Shown here piece after piece: positions 33,826 through 45,547 of a stretch of 64,000 bases of DNA. The position numbers were made by a program, and so were the translations under genes. The notes under the pieces are model-generated. The model was not told where the DNA came from. It saw nothing but the letters and a program-made list of their open reading frames with translations, and did not search any database. The stretch comes from Anthopleura xanthogrammica (taxonomy: Eukaryota > Cnidaria > Anthozoa > Actiniaria > Actiniidae): assembly GCA_964019055.1 (NCBI GenBank), contig OZ025212.1:4058766-4122765 (forward strand). The letters run 5' to 3'. Numbering within the stretch: the stretch's first letter is position 1; the number at the start of each line of letters is the position of its first letter.

Positions 33826-35170
33826 TAAATTCTTATTCCAATACGCCCATCCAATCCATCTCGTGTACATTCTTATTCTGATACACACATCCAATCCATC
33901 TCGTGTACATTCCTATTCTGATACACCCATCCAATCCATCTCGTTTACACTCCTATTCTGATACACCCCTCCAATCCATGTCCTGTACATTCTTATTCTG
34001 ATACGCCCATTCAATCCATCTCGTGTACATTCCTATTCTGATACACCCATCCAATCCATCTCGTGTACACTCCTATTCTGATACACCCCTCCAATCCATG
34101 TCCTGTACATTCTTATTCTGATACGCCCATTCAATCCATCTCGTGTACATTCCTATTCTGATACGCCCATTCAATCCATCTCGTGTACATTCCTATTCTT
34201 ATACGGCCATCCAATCCATCTCGTGTACATTTTTATTATGATACACCCATCCAATCCATCTCGTGTACATTCTTATTACGATACACCCATCCAATCCATC
34301 TCGTGTACATTCTTATTATGATACACCCATCCAATCCATCTCGTGTACATTCTTATTTTGATACACCCATCCAATCCATCTCGTGTACATTCTTATTATG
34401 ATACACCCATCCAATCCATCTCGTGTACATTCTTATTATGATACACCCATCCAATCCATCTCGTGTACATTCTTATTATGATACACCCATCCAATCCATC
34501 TCGTGTACATTCTTATTACGATACACCCATCCAATCCATCTCGTGTACATTCTTATTATGATACACCCATCCAATCCATCTCGTGTACATTCTTATTATG
34601 ATACGCCCATCCAATCCATCTCATGTACATTCTTATTATGATACACCCATCCAATCCATCTCGTGTACATTCTTATTACGATACACCCATCCAATCCATC
34701 TCGTGTACATTCTTATTATGATACACCCATCCAATCCATCTCGTGTACATTCTTATTACGATACACCCATCCAATCCATTTCGTGTACATTCTTATTATG
34801 ATACACCCATCCAATCCATCTCGTGTACATTCTTATTATGATACACCCATCCAATCCATCTCGTGTACATTTTAATTATGATACGCCCATCCAATCCATC
34901 TCATGTACATTCTTATTCTGATACGCCCATCCAATCCATCTCGTGTACATTCTTATTCTGATACGCCCATTCAATCCATTTCGTGTACATTCTTATTCTG
35001 ATACGCCCATCCAATCCATCTCGTGTACATTCTTATTCTGATACGCCCATCCAATCCATCTCGTGTACATTCTTATTATGATACACCCATCCAATCCATC
35101 TCGTGTACATTCTTATTCTGATACGCCCATCCAATCCATCTCGTGTACATTCCTATTCTGATACGTTCTT
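33826..35170 (+). repeat. 40-bp array 4 (about 34 units)
   Basis: Contains private variants (atacggcc, attttgatac, acattttaattatg) that are shared only with array 5. Confidence 0.93.
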
Positions 35171-35873
35171 CCAATCTATATTTAAGATACATTCCAAAAC
35201 TTCATCCTTTTTAATTTTGTAGACTACGTTTTTGAAAAGTATGTCCAACAATAACTACCAATCTGCTTAGTTACAAAATTTCATGCGTCCAAGAAACTTT
35301 GATCAGGTCAGAAAAAACTATTACATAAGAAGCGAAACGCGCATCTAGGATTCCTCTTGTCTTTTCCAAATTGGAAGGCTCAGGTTTTGGAGATTGATTT
35401 GTTTTTATTGATTGATTAACCAGGACCATACTTCCAGACATCGATTGCTGAAGCATCGTATGGACTTACGGCTAGGCTGGAGATTTCGGCCCCAACACCG
35501 CTATCCCGGGAGGACATTACTGACTGATCAGGAAGCTCGGCCTAAGCCTAAGGGAGAGGTTAGTCGGCCCCTAGACCGTAGATGATTAACCCCTTGCTAT
35601 GACCAGCACACCCGAAATATCGCTTGTGTCGTTGATGGTTTTGCCGCTTTGGTTACTTCATTCCATGTGGGACGTGTTTTCAAAATCCATTCTCGATGTA
35701 CGCACAGATCAGCTAGGGATAGAAATCAGAACTGGCAAGTTTTTATTATCTTATCCCTCAAAATACTTTACCAGGAGGCATTTTTTTTTAATCATGTGAG
35801 ATATGCAAAAGCACATCAAGCACGCGCATGCGTATGTAGAAATTCTTATCAACAGTAAAGACAAAACAAAACA

Positions 35874-36726
35874 TTCTGGAGGATCCAATCATATCCTGGA
35901 GGATCCAATCATATCCTGGAGTATCCAATCATATCCTGGAGGATCCAATCATACCCTAGAGGATCCAATCATATCCTGGAGTATCCAATCATATCCTGGA
36001 GGATCCAATCATATCCTGGAGGATCCAATCATATCCTGGAAGATCCAATCATATCCTGGAGGATCCAATCATATCCTGGAGGATCCAATCATATCCTGGA
36101 GTATCCAATCATATCCTGGAGGATCCAATCATATCCTAGAGGATCCAATCATATCCTGGAGGATCCAATCATATCCTGGAGGATCCAATCATATCCTGGA
36201 GGATCCAATCATACCCTAGAGGATCCAATCATATCCTGGAGGATCCAATCATATCCTGGAGTATCCAATCATATCCTGGAGGATCCAATCATATCCTGGA
36301 GGATCCAATCATATTCTGGAGGATCCAATCATATCCTGGAGGATCCAATCATATCCTGGAGGATCCAATCATATCCTGGAGGATCCAATCATATCCTGGA
36401 GTATCCAATGATATCCTGGAGGATCCAATGATATCCTGGAGGATCCAATCATATCCTGGAGTATCCAATCATATCCTGGAGGATCCAATCATACCCTAGA
36501 GGATCCAATCATATCCTGGAGTATCCAATCATATCCTGGAGGATCCAATCATATCCTGGAGGATCCAATCATATCCTGGAGTATCCAATCATATCCTGGA
36601 GTATCCAATCATACCCTAGAGGATCCAATCATATCCTGGAGTATCCAATCATATCCTGGAGGATCCAATCATATCCTGGAGTATCCAATCATATCCTGGA
36701 GGATCCAATCATATCCTGGAGGATCC
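35874..36726 (+). repeat. 20-bp array 5 (about 43 units)
   Basis: Matches array 4 except for a deletion of units near the left end. Confidence 0.95.
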
Positions 36727-37070
36727 ACCCATCGGTGCATTTTTGGTTCATGTTCCAATTTATCAATACAGCGTTGTTAAATTGCAAATGTTATGCTAGA
36801 TGAGAACAAGAGAAATGTGTTAGGGTTGCATAACGTATTATATAATCAGCCCAAATAGTATACGTAGAACAATAATAGGATTTCACATATGAGAACTAAA
36901 TAACTAACATAAGAAGGCAATAAACTCAAAGCTCAAACTAGGAATGACCCGAGCAAACAGAAGAGAGAATTATCACCAAAGAACAGCAGCGAGTAAAAAG
37001 CAGTGACTACCTTTAGTTACCGTTGCTTTAACACACAACCTCAAGAAAATAGCCAGGGTATTCAACTCAG

Positions 37071-38416
37071 GTAAATTCTTATTCCAATACGCCCATCCAA
37101 TCCATCTCGTGTACATTCTTATTCTGATACACACATCCAATCCATCTCGTGTACATTCCTATTCTGATACACCCATCCAATCCATCTCGTTTACACTCCT
37201 ATTCTGATACACCCCTCCAATCCATGTCCTGTACATTCTTATTCTGATACGCCCATTCAATCCATCTCGTGTACATTCCTATTCTGATACACCCATCCAA
37301 TCCATCTCGTGTACACTCCTATTCTGATACACCCCTCCAATCCATGTCCTGTACATTCTTATTCTGATACGCCCATTCAATCCATCTCGTGTACATTCCT
37401 ATTCTGATACGCCCATTCAATCCATCTCGTGTACATTCCTATTCTTATACGGCCATCCAATCCATCTCGTGTACATTTTTATTATGATACACCCATCCAA
37501 TCCATCTCGTGTACATTCTTATTACGATACACCCATCCAATCCATCTCGTGTACATTCTTATTATGATACACCCATCCAATCCATCTCGTGTACATTCTT
37601 ATTTTGATACACCCATCCAATCCATCTCGTGTACATTCTTATTATGATACACCCATCCAATCCATCTCGTGTACATTCTTATTATGATACACCCATCCAA
37701 TCCATCTCGTGTACATTCTTATTATGATACACCCATCCAATCCATCTCGTGTACATTCTTATTACGATACACCCATCCAATCCATCTCGTGTACATTCTT
37801 ATTATGATACACCCATCCAATCCATCTCGTGTACATTCTTATTATGATACGCCCATCCAATCCATCTCATGTACATTCTTATTATGATACACCCATCCAA
37901 TCCATCTCGTGTACATTCTTATTACGATACACCCATCCAATCCATCTCGTGTACATTCTTATTATGATACACCCATCCAATCCATCTCGTGTACATTCTT
38001 ATTACGATACACCCATCCAATCCATTTCGTGTACATTCTTATTATGATACACCCATCCAATCCATCTCGTGTACATTCTTATTATGATACACCCATCCAA
38101 TCCATCTCGTGTACATTTTAATTATGATACGCCCATCCAATCCATCTCATGTACATTCTTATTCTGATACGCCCATCCAATCCATCTCGTGTACATTCTT
38201 ATTCTGATACGCCCATTCAATCCATTTCGTGTACATTCTTATTCTGATACGCCCATCCAATCCATCTCGTGTACATTCTTATTCTGATACGCCCATCCAA
38301 TCCATCTCGTGTACATTCTTATTATGATACACCCATCCAATCCATCTCGTGTACATTCTTATTCTGATACGCCCATCCAATCCATCTCGTGTACATTCCT
38401 ATTCTGATACGTTCTT
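37071..38416 (+). repeat. 40-bp array 5 (about 34 units)
   Basis: Same private variants in the same order as array 4, indicating duplication of a whole cycle. Confidence 0.93.
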
Positions 38417-39119
38417 CCAATCTATATTTAAGATACATTCCAAAACTTCATCCTTTTTAATTTTGTAGACTACGTTTTTGAAAAGTATGTCCAACAATAA
38501 CTACCAATCTGCTTAGTTACAAAATTTCATGCGTCCAAGAAACTTTGATCAGGTCAGAAAAAACTATTACATAAGAAGCGAAACGCGCATCTAGGATTCC
38601 TCTTGTCTTTTCCAAATTGGAAGGCTCAGGTTTTGGAGATTGATTTGTTTTTATTGATTGATTAACCAGGACCATACTTCCAGACATCGATTGCTGAAGC
38701 ATCGTATGGACTTACGGCTAGGCTGGAGATTTCGGCCCCAACACCGCTATCCCGGGAGGACATTACTGACTGATCAGGAAGCTCGGCCTAAGCCTAAGGG
38801 AGAGGTTAGTCGGCCCCTAGACCGTAGATGATTAACCCCTTGCTATGACCAGCACACCCGAAATATCGCTTGTGTCGTTGATGGTTTTGCCGCTTTGGTT
38901 ACTTCATTCCATGTGGGACGTGTTTTCAAAATCCATTCTCGATGTACGCACAGATCAGCTAGGGATAGAAATCAGAACTGGCAAGTTTTTATTATCTTAT
39001 CCCTCAAAATACTTTACCAGGAGGCATTTTTTTTTAATCATGTGAGATATGCAAAAGCACATCAAGCACGCGCATGCGTATGTAGAAATTCTTATCAGCA
39101 GTAAAGACAAAACAAAACA

Positions 39120-39608
39120 TTCTGGAGGATCCAATCATATCCTGGAGGATCCAATCATATCCTGGAGAATCCAATCATATCCTGGAGGATCCAATCATAT
39201 CTTGGAGGATCCAATCATATCCTGGAGGATCTAATCATATCCTGGAGTATGCAATCATATCCTGGAGGATCCAATCATATCCTGGAGGATCTAATCATAT
39301 CCTGGAGTATCCAATCATATCCTGGAGGATCCAATCAGATTCTGGAGGATCCAATCATATCCTGGAGGATCCAATCATATCCTGGAGGATCCAATCATAT
39401 CCTGTAGGATCTAATCATATCCTGGAGTATCCAATCATATCCTGGAGGATCCAATCATATCCTGGAGTATCCAATCATATCCTGGAGTATCCAATCATAC
39501 CCTAGAGGATCCAATCATATCCTGGAGTATCCAATCATATCCTGGAGGATCCAATCATATCCTGGAGTATCCAATCATATCCTGGAGGATCCAATCATAT
39601 CTTGGAGG
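39120..39608 (+). repeat. 20-bp array 6, terminal and more diverged
   Basis: About 24 units with variants not seen elsewhere (gatctaatc, tatgcaatc, cctgtagg, cagattctgg), as expected at the edge of a homogenising array. Confidence 0.93.
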
Positions 39609-40039
39609 CAATGGCGGATCCAGGAATTTTTTAAAAGGGGGTGGGGGAGTGCAACCAGCTGATCTGAAATAATGACGTGGAAATGACGTCACATTTACCA
39701 AGGTAATTTACCGCCGTAGGCTGGAGGAGCTAGTGGGGTTGTGAGGCATTCTCCCCCTGAAAATGTTTGAAATTCAGACTCTCGGAAACACGATTTCCAT
39801 CGGTTTGGTTCAAAAGAAGTGAAATCTTGAAATCGAATTTATAAGCTCGCTCGATATTTGTTTTTGCCGTATCTGACGTTGCACTATATTTTTTTAAAGG
39901 ATCGAGTTCTTGCTCGATTTTTTTTGGGGGATTTAACCCAACCCCCCCTTATCAAATATCAAATTGCCCGTCCCTAACCTCAGGTATGACAGGGGGTCGA
40001 GACCCCCCCCCCCCGACCCTTCCCCTGGATCCGCCCTTG
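39609..40039 (+). mobile_element. hAT-like non-autonomous element (431 bp)
   Basis: Starts CAATGGCGGATCCAGG and ends CCTGGATCCGCCCTTG, an imperfect terminal inverted repeat with adjacent G- and C-runs. No convincing target-site duplication and no transposase. Its left ~320 bp matches 22964-23286 on the other side of the satellite. Confidence 0.75.
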
Positions 40040-40955
40040 CAGCACCAGTGTGAACAGGTTTTTCGAGGAAAATGGAAAAAGGGATGTCTCTCCCATTCCC
40101 TTTCTCTCTCTCTATCCCATCTTTTTGTCGATATATCTGCTCCTCTATATTTGCCATTGTTTCTAAGTATCAAGGGTATATTTTAGCCAGGCACCTTCAA
40201 ATTCCTTACAGTTTACATGTAGCGGTAGTGCGGTTACAGCAACTCGAAACCTAGGACGGGGACGTGAGACCCGAGGTTTCAGAACTGTAATTTCAGTAAT
40301 GATATTTCAAAACATTGGTATTGTTCAACTTACACATTCTTTACATTACGGTTGACTTATCCAAATCATTAGCAACAGCCAACTGTAATGTAAAGAATAT
40401 GCAAGTTGAATAATACCAATCCCACGGACTTTTAATGGTGCCTTTGAATAGATGACTTATAAACGAGGCTAAGCCTGTACAAATGAGTCTGTGGTCTTCA
40501 AAAACAGCGGTTTCCATCGAATGTGAAACTGGAGTATTGCTGAATATCGCATTCTGGCGAGAACGATATCGTCTTTTCTCGTTCAAATATACTGACGTTC
40601 TCATTCTATATTTTGAGTTGCTTAAGGTCCCTGACTACTAACTTGGTAACACCTCGCATGACCATCATATATAATGGTTTACCATTTGATCCTTGAATAA
40701 TATTAGTCCATTATTCATGTACTATGGGTGGTCTAGCAGCTGACTGGCAATACTATTATTTCTCAGAGTACATTCCAGCCCATGTGTTGGAACATATTTT
40801 TGTAAAAAACAACACTATGATAATAATTGAGCACCAACTTGTTTGGGGTGACTATCAAAATTCCACGAAGCAAAAATCACGGAAAGAAGCAAAATATAAA
40901 AGCTCTAAAAATAAATATGATAAATAAAGTTTTCGCAATCAAAACGCAAGGTATT
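40040..40955. other. Intergenic, nothing firmly recognised
   Basis: A small inverted pair at about 40325-40420 (aacttacacattctttacatt against aatgtaaagaatatgcaagtt) suggests another foldback. Short frames on both strands lack support. Confidence 0.45.
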
Positions 40956-41204
40956 AATGAGGGTCCTGAAGGGGGGCCCTAATCCCAATCCCATGTCCCA
41001 GCCCAAAATTTTGCGAAATCCCAGTCCAAGTCATGCAAAATCTAGATATCAGTCCGAGTTATAGAGTTAGAGTTAGAGATTTTGCAAAATCCCAATCCCA
41101 GTAATGGCTAAATCCCAGTCCCAGTGCATGAAATCCCATTTTCCCAGCCAAAAAAAAAAAGACGAATCCTAGCTCCCATCTTACCCCTTCAGGACCCTCA
41201 CTAA
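40956..41204. mobile_element. Inverted-repeat element (249 bp)
   Basis: Termini aatgagggtcctgaagggg and ccccttcaggaccctcact are inverted. The interior is a degenerate array of aatcccagtccc-like units. Confidence 0.75.
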
Positions 41205-41539
41205 CCCATGAGATTTCAAAGTTAGGAAGTACCACCTCCCATTGTTTCTTGTAACTGTGCTAATATTGGAGTGAGTTGTACTAATATTTTTACAGGTTTC
41301 AGCTGCTACAATTATTACTAACAAAAGATTCAATTACATAATCCCTTTTTTTGCCAGAACAATAATTTCCTTTTGTAAAATTTCCTGTTCTAGCGTAACA
41401 AAGGTCAAGCTTGCAGCCCTCGCGCGATTTGGTCCGACACAGCTTGAGAAACATCCGATGTCATGCGCTAAGCACGTGGCTTATCACCAACCAATCAGAA
41501 TGCTTGATCATCTGTTCTTTTGCATATGACATCACAACA

Positions 41540-41546
41540 TATATAG
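41540..41546 (+). promoter_or_regulatory. Candidate TATA box of NPC2
   Basis: TATATAG 69 bp before the NPC2 start codon, leaving a leader of about 40 nt. Confidence 0.5.
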
Positions 41547-41608
41547 TGTGTTTCTCTTTCGAATCATACTCAGCTGAAGGGAGATCTTTCTCAAGCTTTT
41601 CTGAAATC

Positions 41609-43626
41609 ATGGCTAAATTTTTCCTTATCGCTTGTATCCTGTGCGTTCTGTATCTTGCCAAGGCTGAAGTGGTCCAATTTGATGACTGTTGTAAGTAATG
41701 AATCTGAATAAGCTTACCTTGTCAACGTTTTCTGTAAAATTATTTATGCATAAGCACGATAATCATGTGATTACAAAAATTCCTTGTTTCAATATAGAAA
41801 AGAAGCTTACTTTCCTCTATGTGATAAAACGCTATTAGGTATTTTTTTTACACCAAGAAAATACCTTTTTTTGGTGCAGCTTGAGCTTGTATTTGTAGTG
41901 TCCTTCCCCCTTTCTGACTTACACACATTTCAGAGCTCCTCTGCACGTATTTGAATGCCTCAAGTCTCTTCACATTCATCCATAATTCAGAAACACTGTA
42001 AAGAATTCAGTCATAAGTACTTTTTTTAACGCCATGTGTTGGTACTTTGCTTTCTTTAATACTTAAGCAAGTATTTCTAAAAGATTTGAAGAAAAAAATC
42101 ACTTAATTAAGACTTTTGGAATTCTTTTTATATAAAGCTTAAATAAAGTCTAATACAGAATTTAAGAGAAACTATGAATATTCTATATGGCTTTCATTCG
42201 AAATTAGGAGTTTTTCACAGGTTTAATAGTCTTTGCAAACTTGCTTTCTTTTGCTTTAACAGCAGAAGGAAAAGGCAAGGGAGAGATCAGCCAGCTTGAG
42301 ATTATTCCATGCCCAACTCAACCTTGTCAACTGAAAAAGGGTTCTACAGTCAAAGTGAGGGTCACTTTCATACCACGTAAGTTTGATACATTTTAACCAT
42401 AAATTTTTGATTTGTTCCATAAAATTGGAAACTGTGATGTAATAAATTATGTACTTTACAAAATATATTTATATGGGACTATCACAGTGCCCTGCACCAT
42501 CTTGAAAGGTAGCCGTGCCTTTGCATCGAAGCAAGACGAACGGTGAGCTTGCAATGATAGAGACATGTGAATATTTGTCCAAGGTCTATATCATTGCAAG
42601 CTCACCGTTTGTCTCACTTTGATGCAAAGGCAGGGCCACCTTTCAAGATGGCACGGAACTGTGAAGGGGCCTATTATGTAGCTTCCTCAACTTTTGCATT
42701 AAGCTATGGTACCTTTTAGAACCTCCCTTGGACTAGAGACCCCCTCGTGTGGCTTGGAACACTTCACTAGAGCAAGCATTCAAAACATATTTATTTCTAA
42801 ACATTCATAATTTGTTTATGATAGATGAAGACCTGACTGAAGCAAAGTCTATTGTCCATGGAGAAATTGGAGGCTTTCCAGTTCCTTTCCCATTGCCCAA
42901 TCCTGATTGCTGTAAGGATAGTGGACTAACTTGTCCACTGAAGGCTGGCCAAAAATATGAGTACACAAGTGCTCTGGAGATCAAATCTGAGTACCCAGCT
43001 GTAAGTATTTCTAGATGTGTCTAAAAACAGTCTTGTAGTATGGGGAATGGTGATATGGGTAGTTTTGCATTCACCTTTCCTCTATGTGGTCTTGGCTTTG
43101 ATTCCTTGACTCAGTATCACATGTGGGTAGAGTTTTTTCTTGCTCTCTTCCTTAATTCTAGGGTTTTTCTCCAGTTTTTCTACCTTTGCAAAATTAACCT
43201 ACCACACTAGATTTAAATTCAATCGATCTGTGAGTAAACCCTGGGCTCTGGACTCTCTCCATTGATTCAAGGGATTTCCTCCAGGTTCATTGGCTTCCCT
43301 CCCTTCAAAATACCTAAGAAGCTAAATTCCAATTCAGTATGTGAGTTACCCATGCCCTGACTTTGATCAGCTGCCCAGACATTGTTTCTGGGTATTGATA
43401 AAATTTGCAGGTATTTTAAATTTAGAAAGTATGGAAAGCTATATAAGTGGCTGCCATCTTAGTTTTTTGCTGATCTATAGTCTGATTCTTTAACCCTCAA
43501 AGAATATGACAAAGTATGTTGTTGTTGTTACTCTTTCAGATCAAGGTTGTTGTCAAGTGGCAGATGCAAGACCCCAAAGAACAGAACGTCTTTTGCTTTA
43601 AAATTGCAACTCAGATTGTCAGTTAA
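41609..43626 (+). CDS. NPC2 lysosomal sterol-transfer protein (ML domain)
   Basis: Four exons: 41609-41690, 42263-42376, 42825-43000 and 43540-43626; 152 residues (human NPC2 has 151). Splice sites are GT-AG and phases (1, 1, 0) are consistent. A signal peptide (residues 1-19, ending AKA) precedes the ML domain. The six NPC2 cysteines are present: Cys27, Cys44 and Cys49 (PCPTQPCQ), Cys94/95 and Cys102 (CCKDSGLTC), Cys143 (VFCFK). The sterol-pocket region FPVPFPLPNPD (83-93) and the KSEYPAIKVVVKWQ strand match the family closely. By homology it binds cholesterol in the lysosome lumen and hands it to NPC1; cnidarian NPC2 proteins are also secreted and often expanded. AATAAA at 43684-43689 is the likely polyA signal. 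Intron 2 carries a foldback element. Confidence 0.95.
42467..42675. mobile_element. Foldback MITE in NPC2 intron 2
   Basis: Arms around caccatcttgaaaggtagcc and ggccacctttcaagatggca, with inner arms cggtgagcttgcaatgatag/tatcattgcaagctcaccg. Same family as 44592-44815 and 52372-52541. Confidence 0.75.
43105..43415. repeat. SINE-like dispersed repeat in NPC2 intron 3
   Basis: Carries tctagggtttttctccagtt, ccattgattcaagggatttc and catgccctgactttgatcag, the hallmark segments of the family at 14036. Confidence 0.6.
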
Positions 43627-44181
43627 AAGATTTAAATTAAGACAGTCAAGTTTATTGTAACGGATGTGTCAGAATATATTATGAATAAAAACAGCAAAAA
43701 AATAAAATAAAATAAAAAACAAAGTTCTAGCTGGGATTCTGTATGTGGTAGTCTGTGAAGGTATAATACAAGAGGTCTCCAGTTCTCTACTACCTATTCA
43801 CCTATACCTATAAAATTTTAAATTTTTATAGCTTTAATCATTACAAAAGAAAGCTGTTCTTTTGTTTTCCTAACAAACAAATAACTGTTTTTCATGTGAA
43901 TGAGATGTAACAAGATCATTTTAAATTACTTTATACTTTTTAACAAATTAATTTGAATAAACTTCAAACTGAAACTAACCTTGACTGTAATTTTTCTCTT
44001 ACTAATAACATTAATTTATAAATATTGCTTACAATATTAATGAAATATTATTCAGCATACAGTAGGTTGTTTCCATCTCCTGGCTCATTTTCAAACATTT
44101 CCCAGTCAGTTTATTCTTGCATTTTAGAACCGATCTGTTAGCCAAGTTGAGATAGTTCCTTTATAAAATAAGTTTTAGCAC

Positions 44182-44332
44182 TAGAGTACAAACAACATCT
44201 CCGTGAAATACAAATTACTATATAGCACAAAATAGTGCTAATTAAACAATAGAAAACAATAGAATTTGCACAAAATAGTACAAAATAGTGTTACTAATGT
44301 TTCACGGATATATTGTTTGCACTCTAATAATT
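44182..44332. mobile_element. Foldback element
   Basis: Arms agagtacaaacaacatctcc and the near-complement ggatatattgtttgcactct are separated by repeated gcacaaaatagt units. Confidence 0.6.
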
Positions 44333-44591
44333 ATCATTTAGTTCTTTTTCCTGGGTTTATTGTGTGTATCCTAGTGTGTAAACAAATTGCCAGCTGATTT
44401 GTGGCCTGATTTTTCAACAACAAAGCAAGTATTCTCATAATCTGTTGCTGTTTGGACAGGTTACTCAAATAATAATCCATTGATCACTTAGTTACAACAT
44501 TTCAATTTTATTCACTTTAAATCTGTCCAGGCATGTTCTTTACTACATTTTTATATCATATGCAGAAATATCTCTTATGCTGATTTTAAAC

Positions 44592-44815
44592 AGTTCCGTT
44601 CACAGTTCCCTGCATTCTTGCCATCTTGAAAGGTAGCTATGCCCTTGTATTAAAGCAAGATGAACGGTGAGTGTGCAATGATAGAGACCTTCTTTAACAC
44701 CTTGGAAAATTAACATGTCTCCATCATTGCGAGCTCACCATTTGTCTTGCATCGATACAAACGCACGGCTATCTTTCAAGAGGCACAGGGAACTGTGAAA
44801 GGGACTATTATTAGC
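44592..44815. mobile_element. Foldback MITE (same family as in NPC2 intron 2)
   Basis: Starts near gttcacagttccctgc and ends gcacagggaactgtgaaagg, with inner arms built on gatgaacggtgag and ctcaccatttgtc. Confidence 0.7.
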
Positions 44816-45069
44816 TGTTTGGATTCTTGGAAATCTAGTGAAATATTTACCTAAACATGTTGCATTTTCTACATCACTTTGTTAAGAAGTATTTACATTT
44901 GATATTACTGCAAAATTGAAGTCTAATTTTCACCTATAAATTTCTAAATCATAAATTACATTCTGACCCTACATACATTTAATTCTTATTTTTACATTAA
45001 GTACTATATTTCTAAGTTGAGTGTGATTTCAAAAGGCCTTAACAATATAATGATAATACTGTCATAGGA

Positions 45070-45216
45070 GCTGGGCTTAAAACAATAGTTGGTCATCGAA
45101 CAATGTCCGGCCAGGATTTGACCTTGCCAAGTCAAATGTTTGCGATGCCTATCATTTTGATCAGTGTAACATTGAGCCAGAAACAAGGTATAAGTCAGCC
45201 ATTATTTTAAGCCCTG
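45070..45216. mobile_element. hAT-like MITE, diverged
   Basis: Ends ctgggcttaaaac and attattttaagccctg; related to 17814-17990 and 58273-58450. Confidence 0.5.
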
Positions 45217-45547
45217 CAGAAGAGTGTGTTATGCCTTTTAAGATGCTTGTTGAAGTTGAACTCCCATTGGTTGAATAACCAGAGATGCTCTGCATAAATT
45301 ACACATCCAGTGACCTAAAACATACATCAATAAATCAGTCAGTGATTATAAGTAAGAATAAAGCTATGGATGTCCTGTTTGATTGTGTAATGACTAAGAA
45401 GGCGAGCTAATAGAAAATAAGTTAACTAGCAAGCAGTAACTTAGCCAGTAAACAAGCTAGCCAGAAAAATGCAGAGACATAAAGATGGAAAGAGAGAGAG
45501 AGAGAGAGAGAGAAAAGATACGCAGACATGTTTAGTATTTTCTGTAC

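Larger units (their letters stand above)
23287..39608 (+). repeat. 16.3-kb composite (higher-order) satellite
   Basis: Five full cycles plus a terminal partial one. Each cycle is a 20-bp array, unique spacer A (about 345 bp, from cacccatcggtgcattttt), a 40-bp array, then unique spacer B (about 700 bp). Cycle lengths measured at a fixed point in spacer B (26053, 28379, 31885, 35271, 38517) are 2326, 3506, 3386 and 3246 bp. Length varies through array copy number; spacers are nearly invariant. No gene, transposase or known rDNA was recognised in the spacers. The same small reading frames recur in every cycle because the DNA is repeated. Confidence 0.93.

Noticed and set aside
25223..38121. Many ~72-codon frames in the 40-bp arrays (HPSNPSRVHSY)
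   Set aside because: The same repeat is read in successive registers; each ends by phase, with no start context or conservation beyond DNA identity.
26053..38702. 61-, 66- and 69-codon frames conserved in all five satellite cycles
   Set aside because: Perfect conservation is explained by recent DNA duplication. No signal of coding selection, domain or splice structure.
23287..39608. CRISPR-like appearance of regularly repeated units
   Set aside because: Units are directly adjacent with no unique spacers, and the surrounding genes are metazoan.
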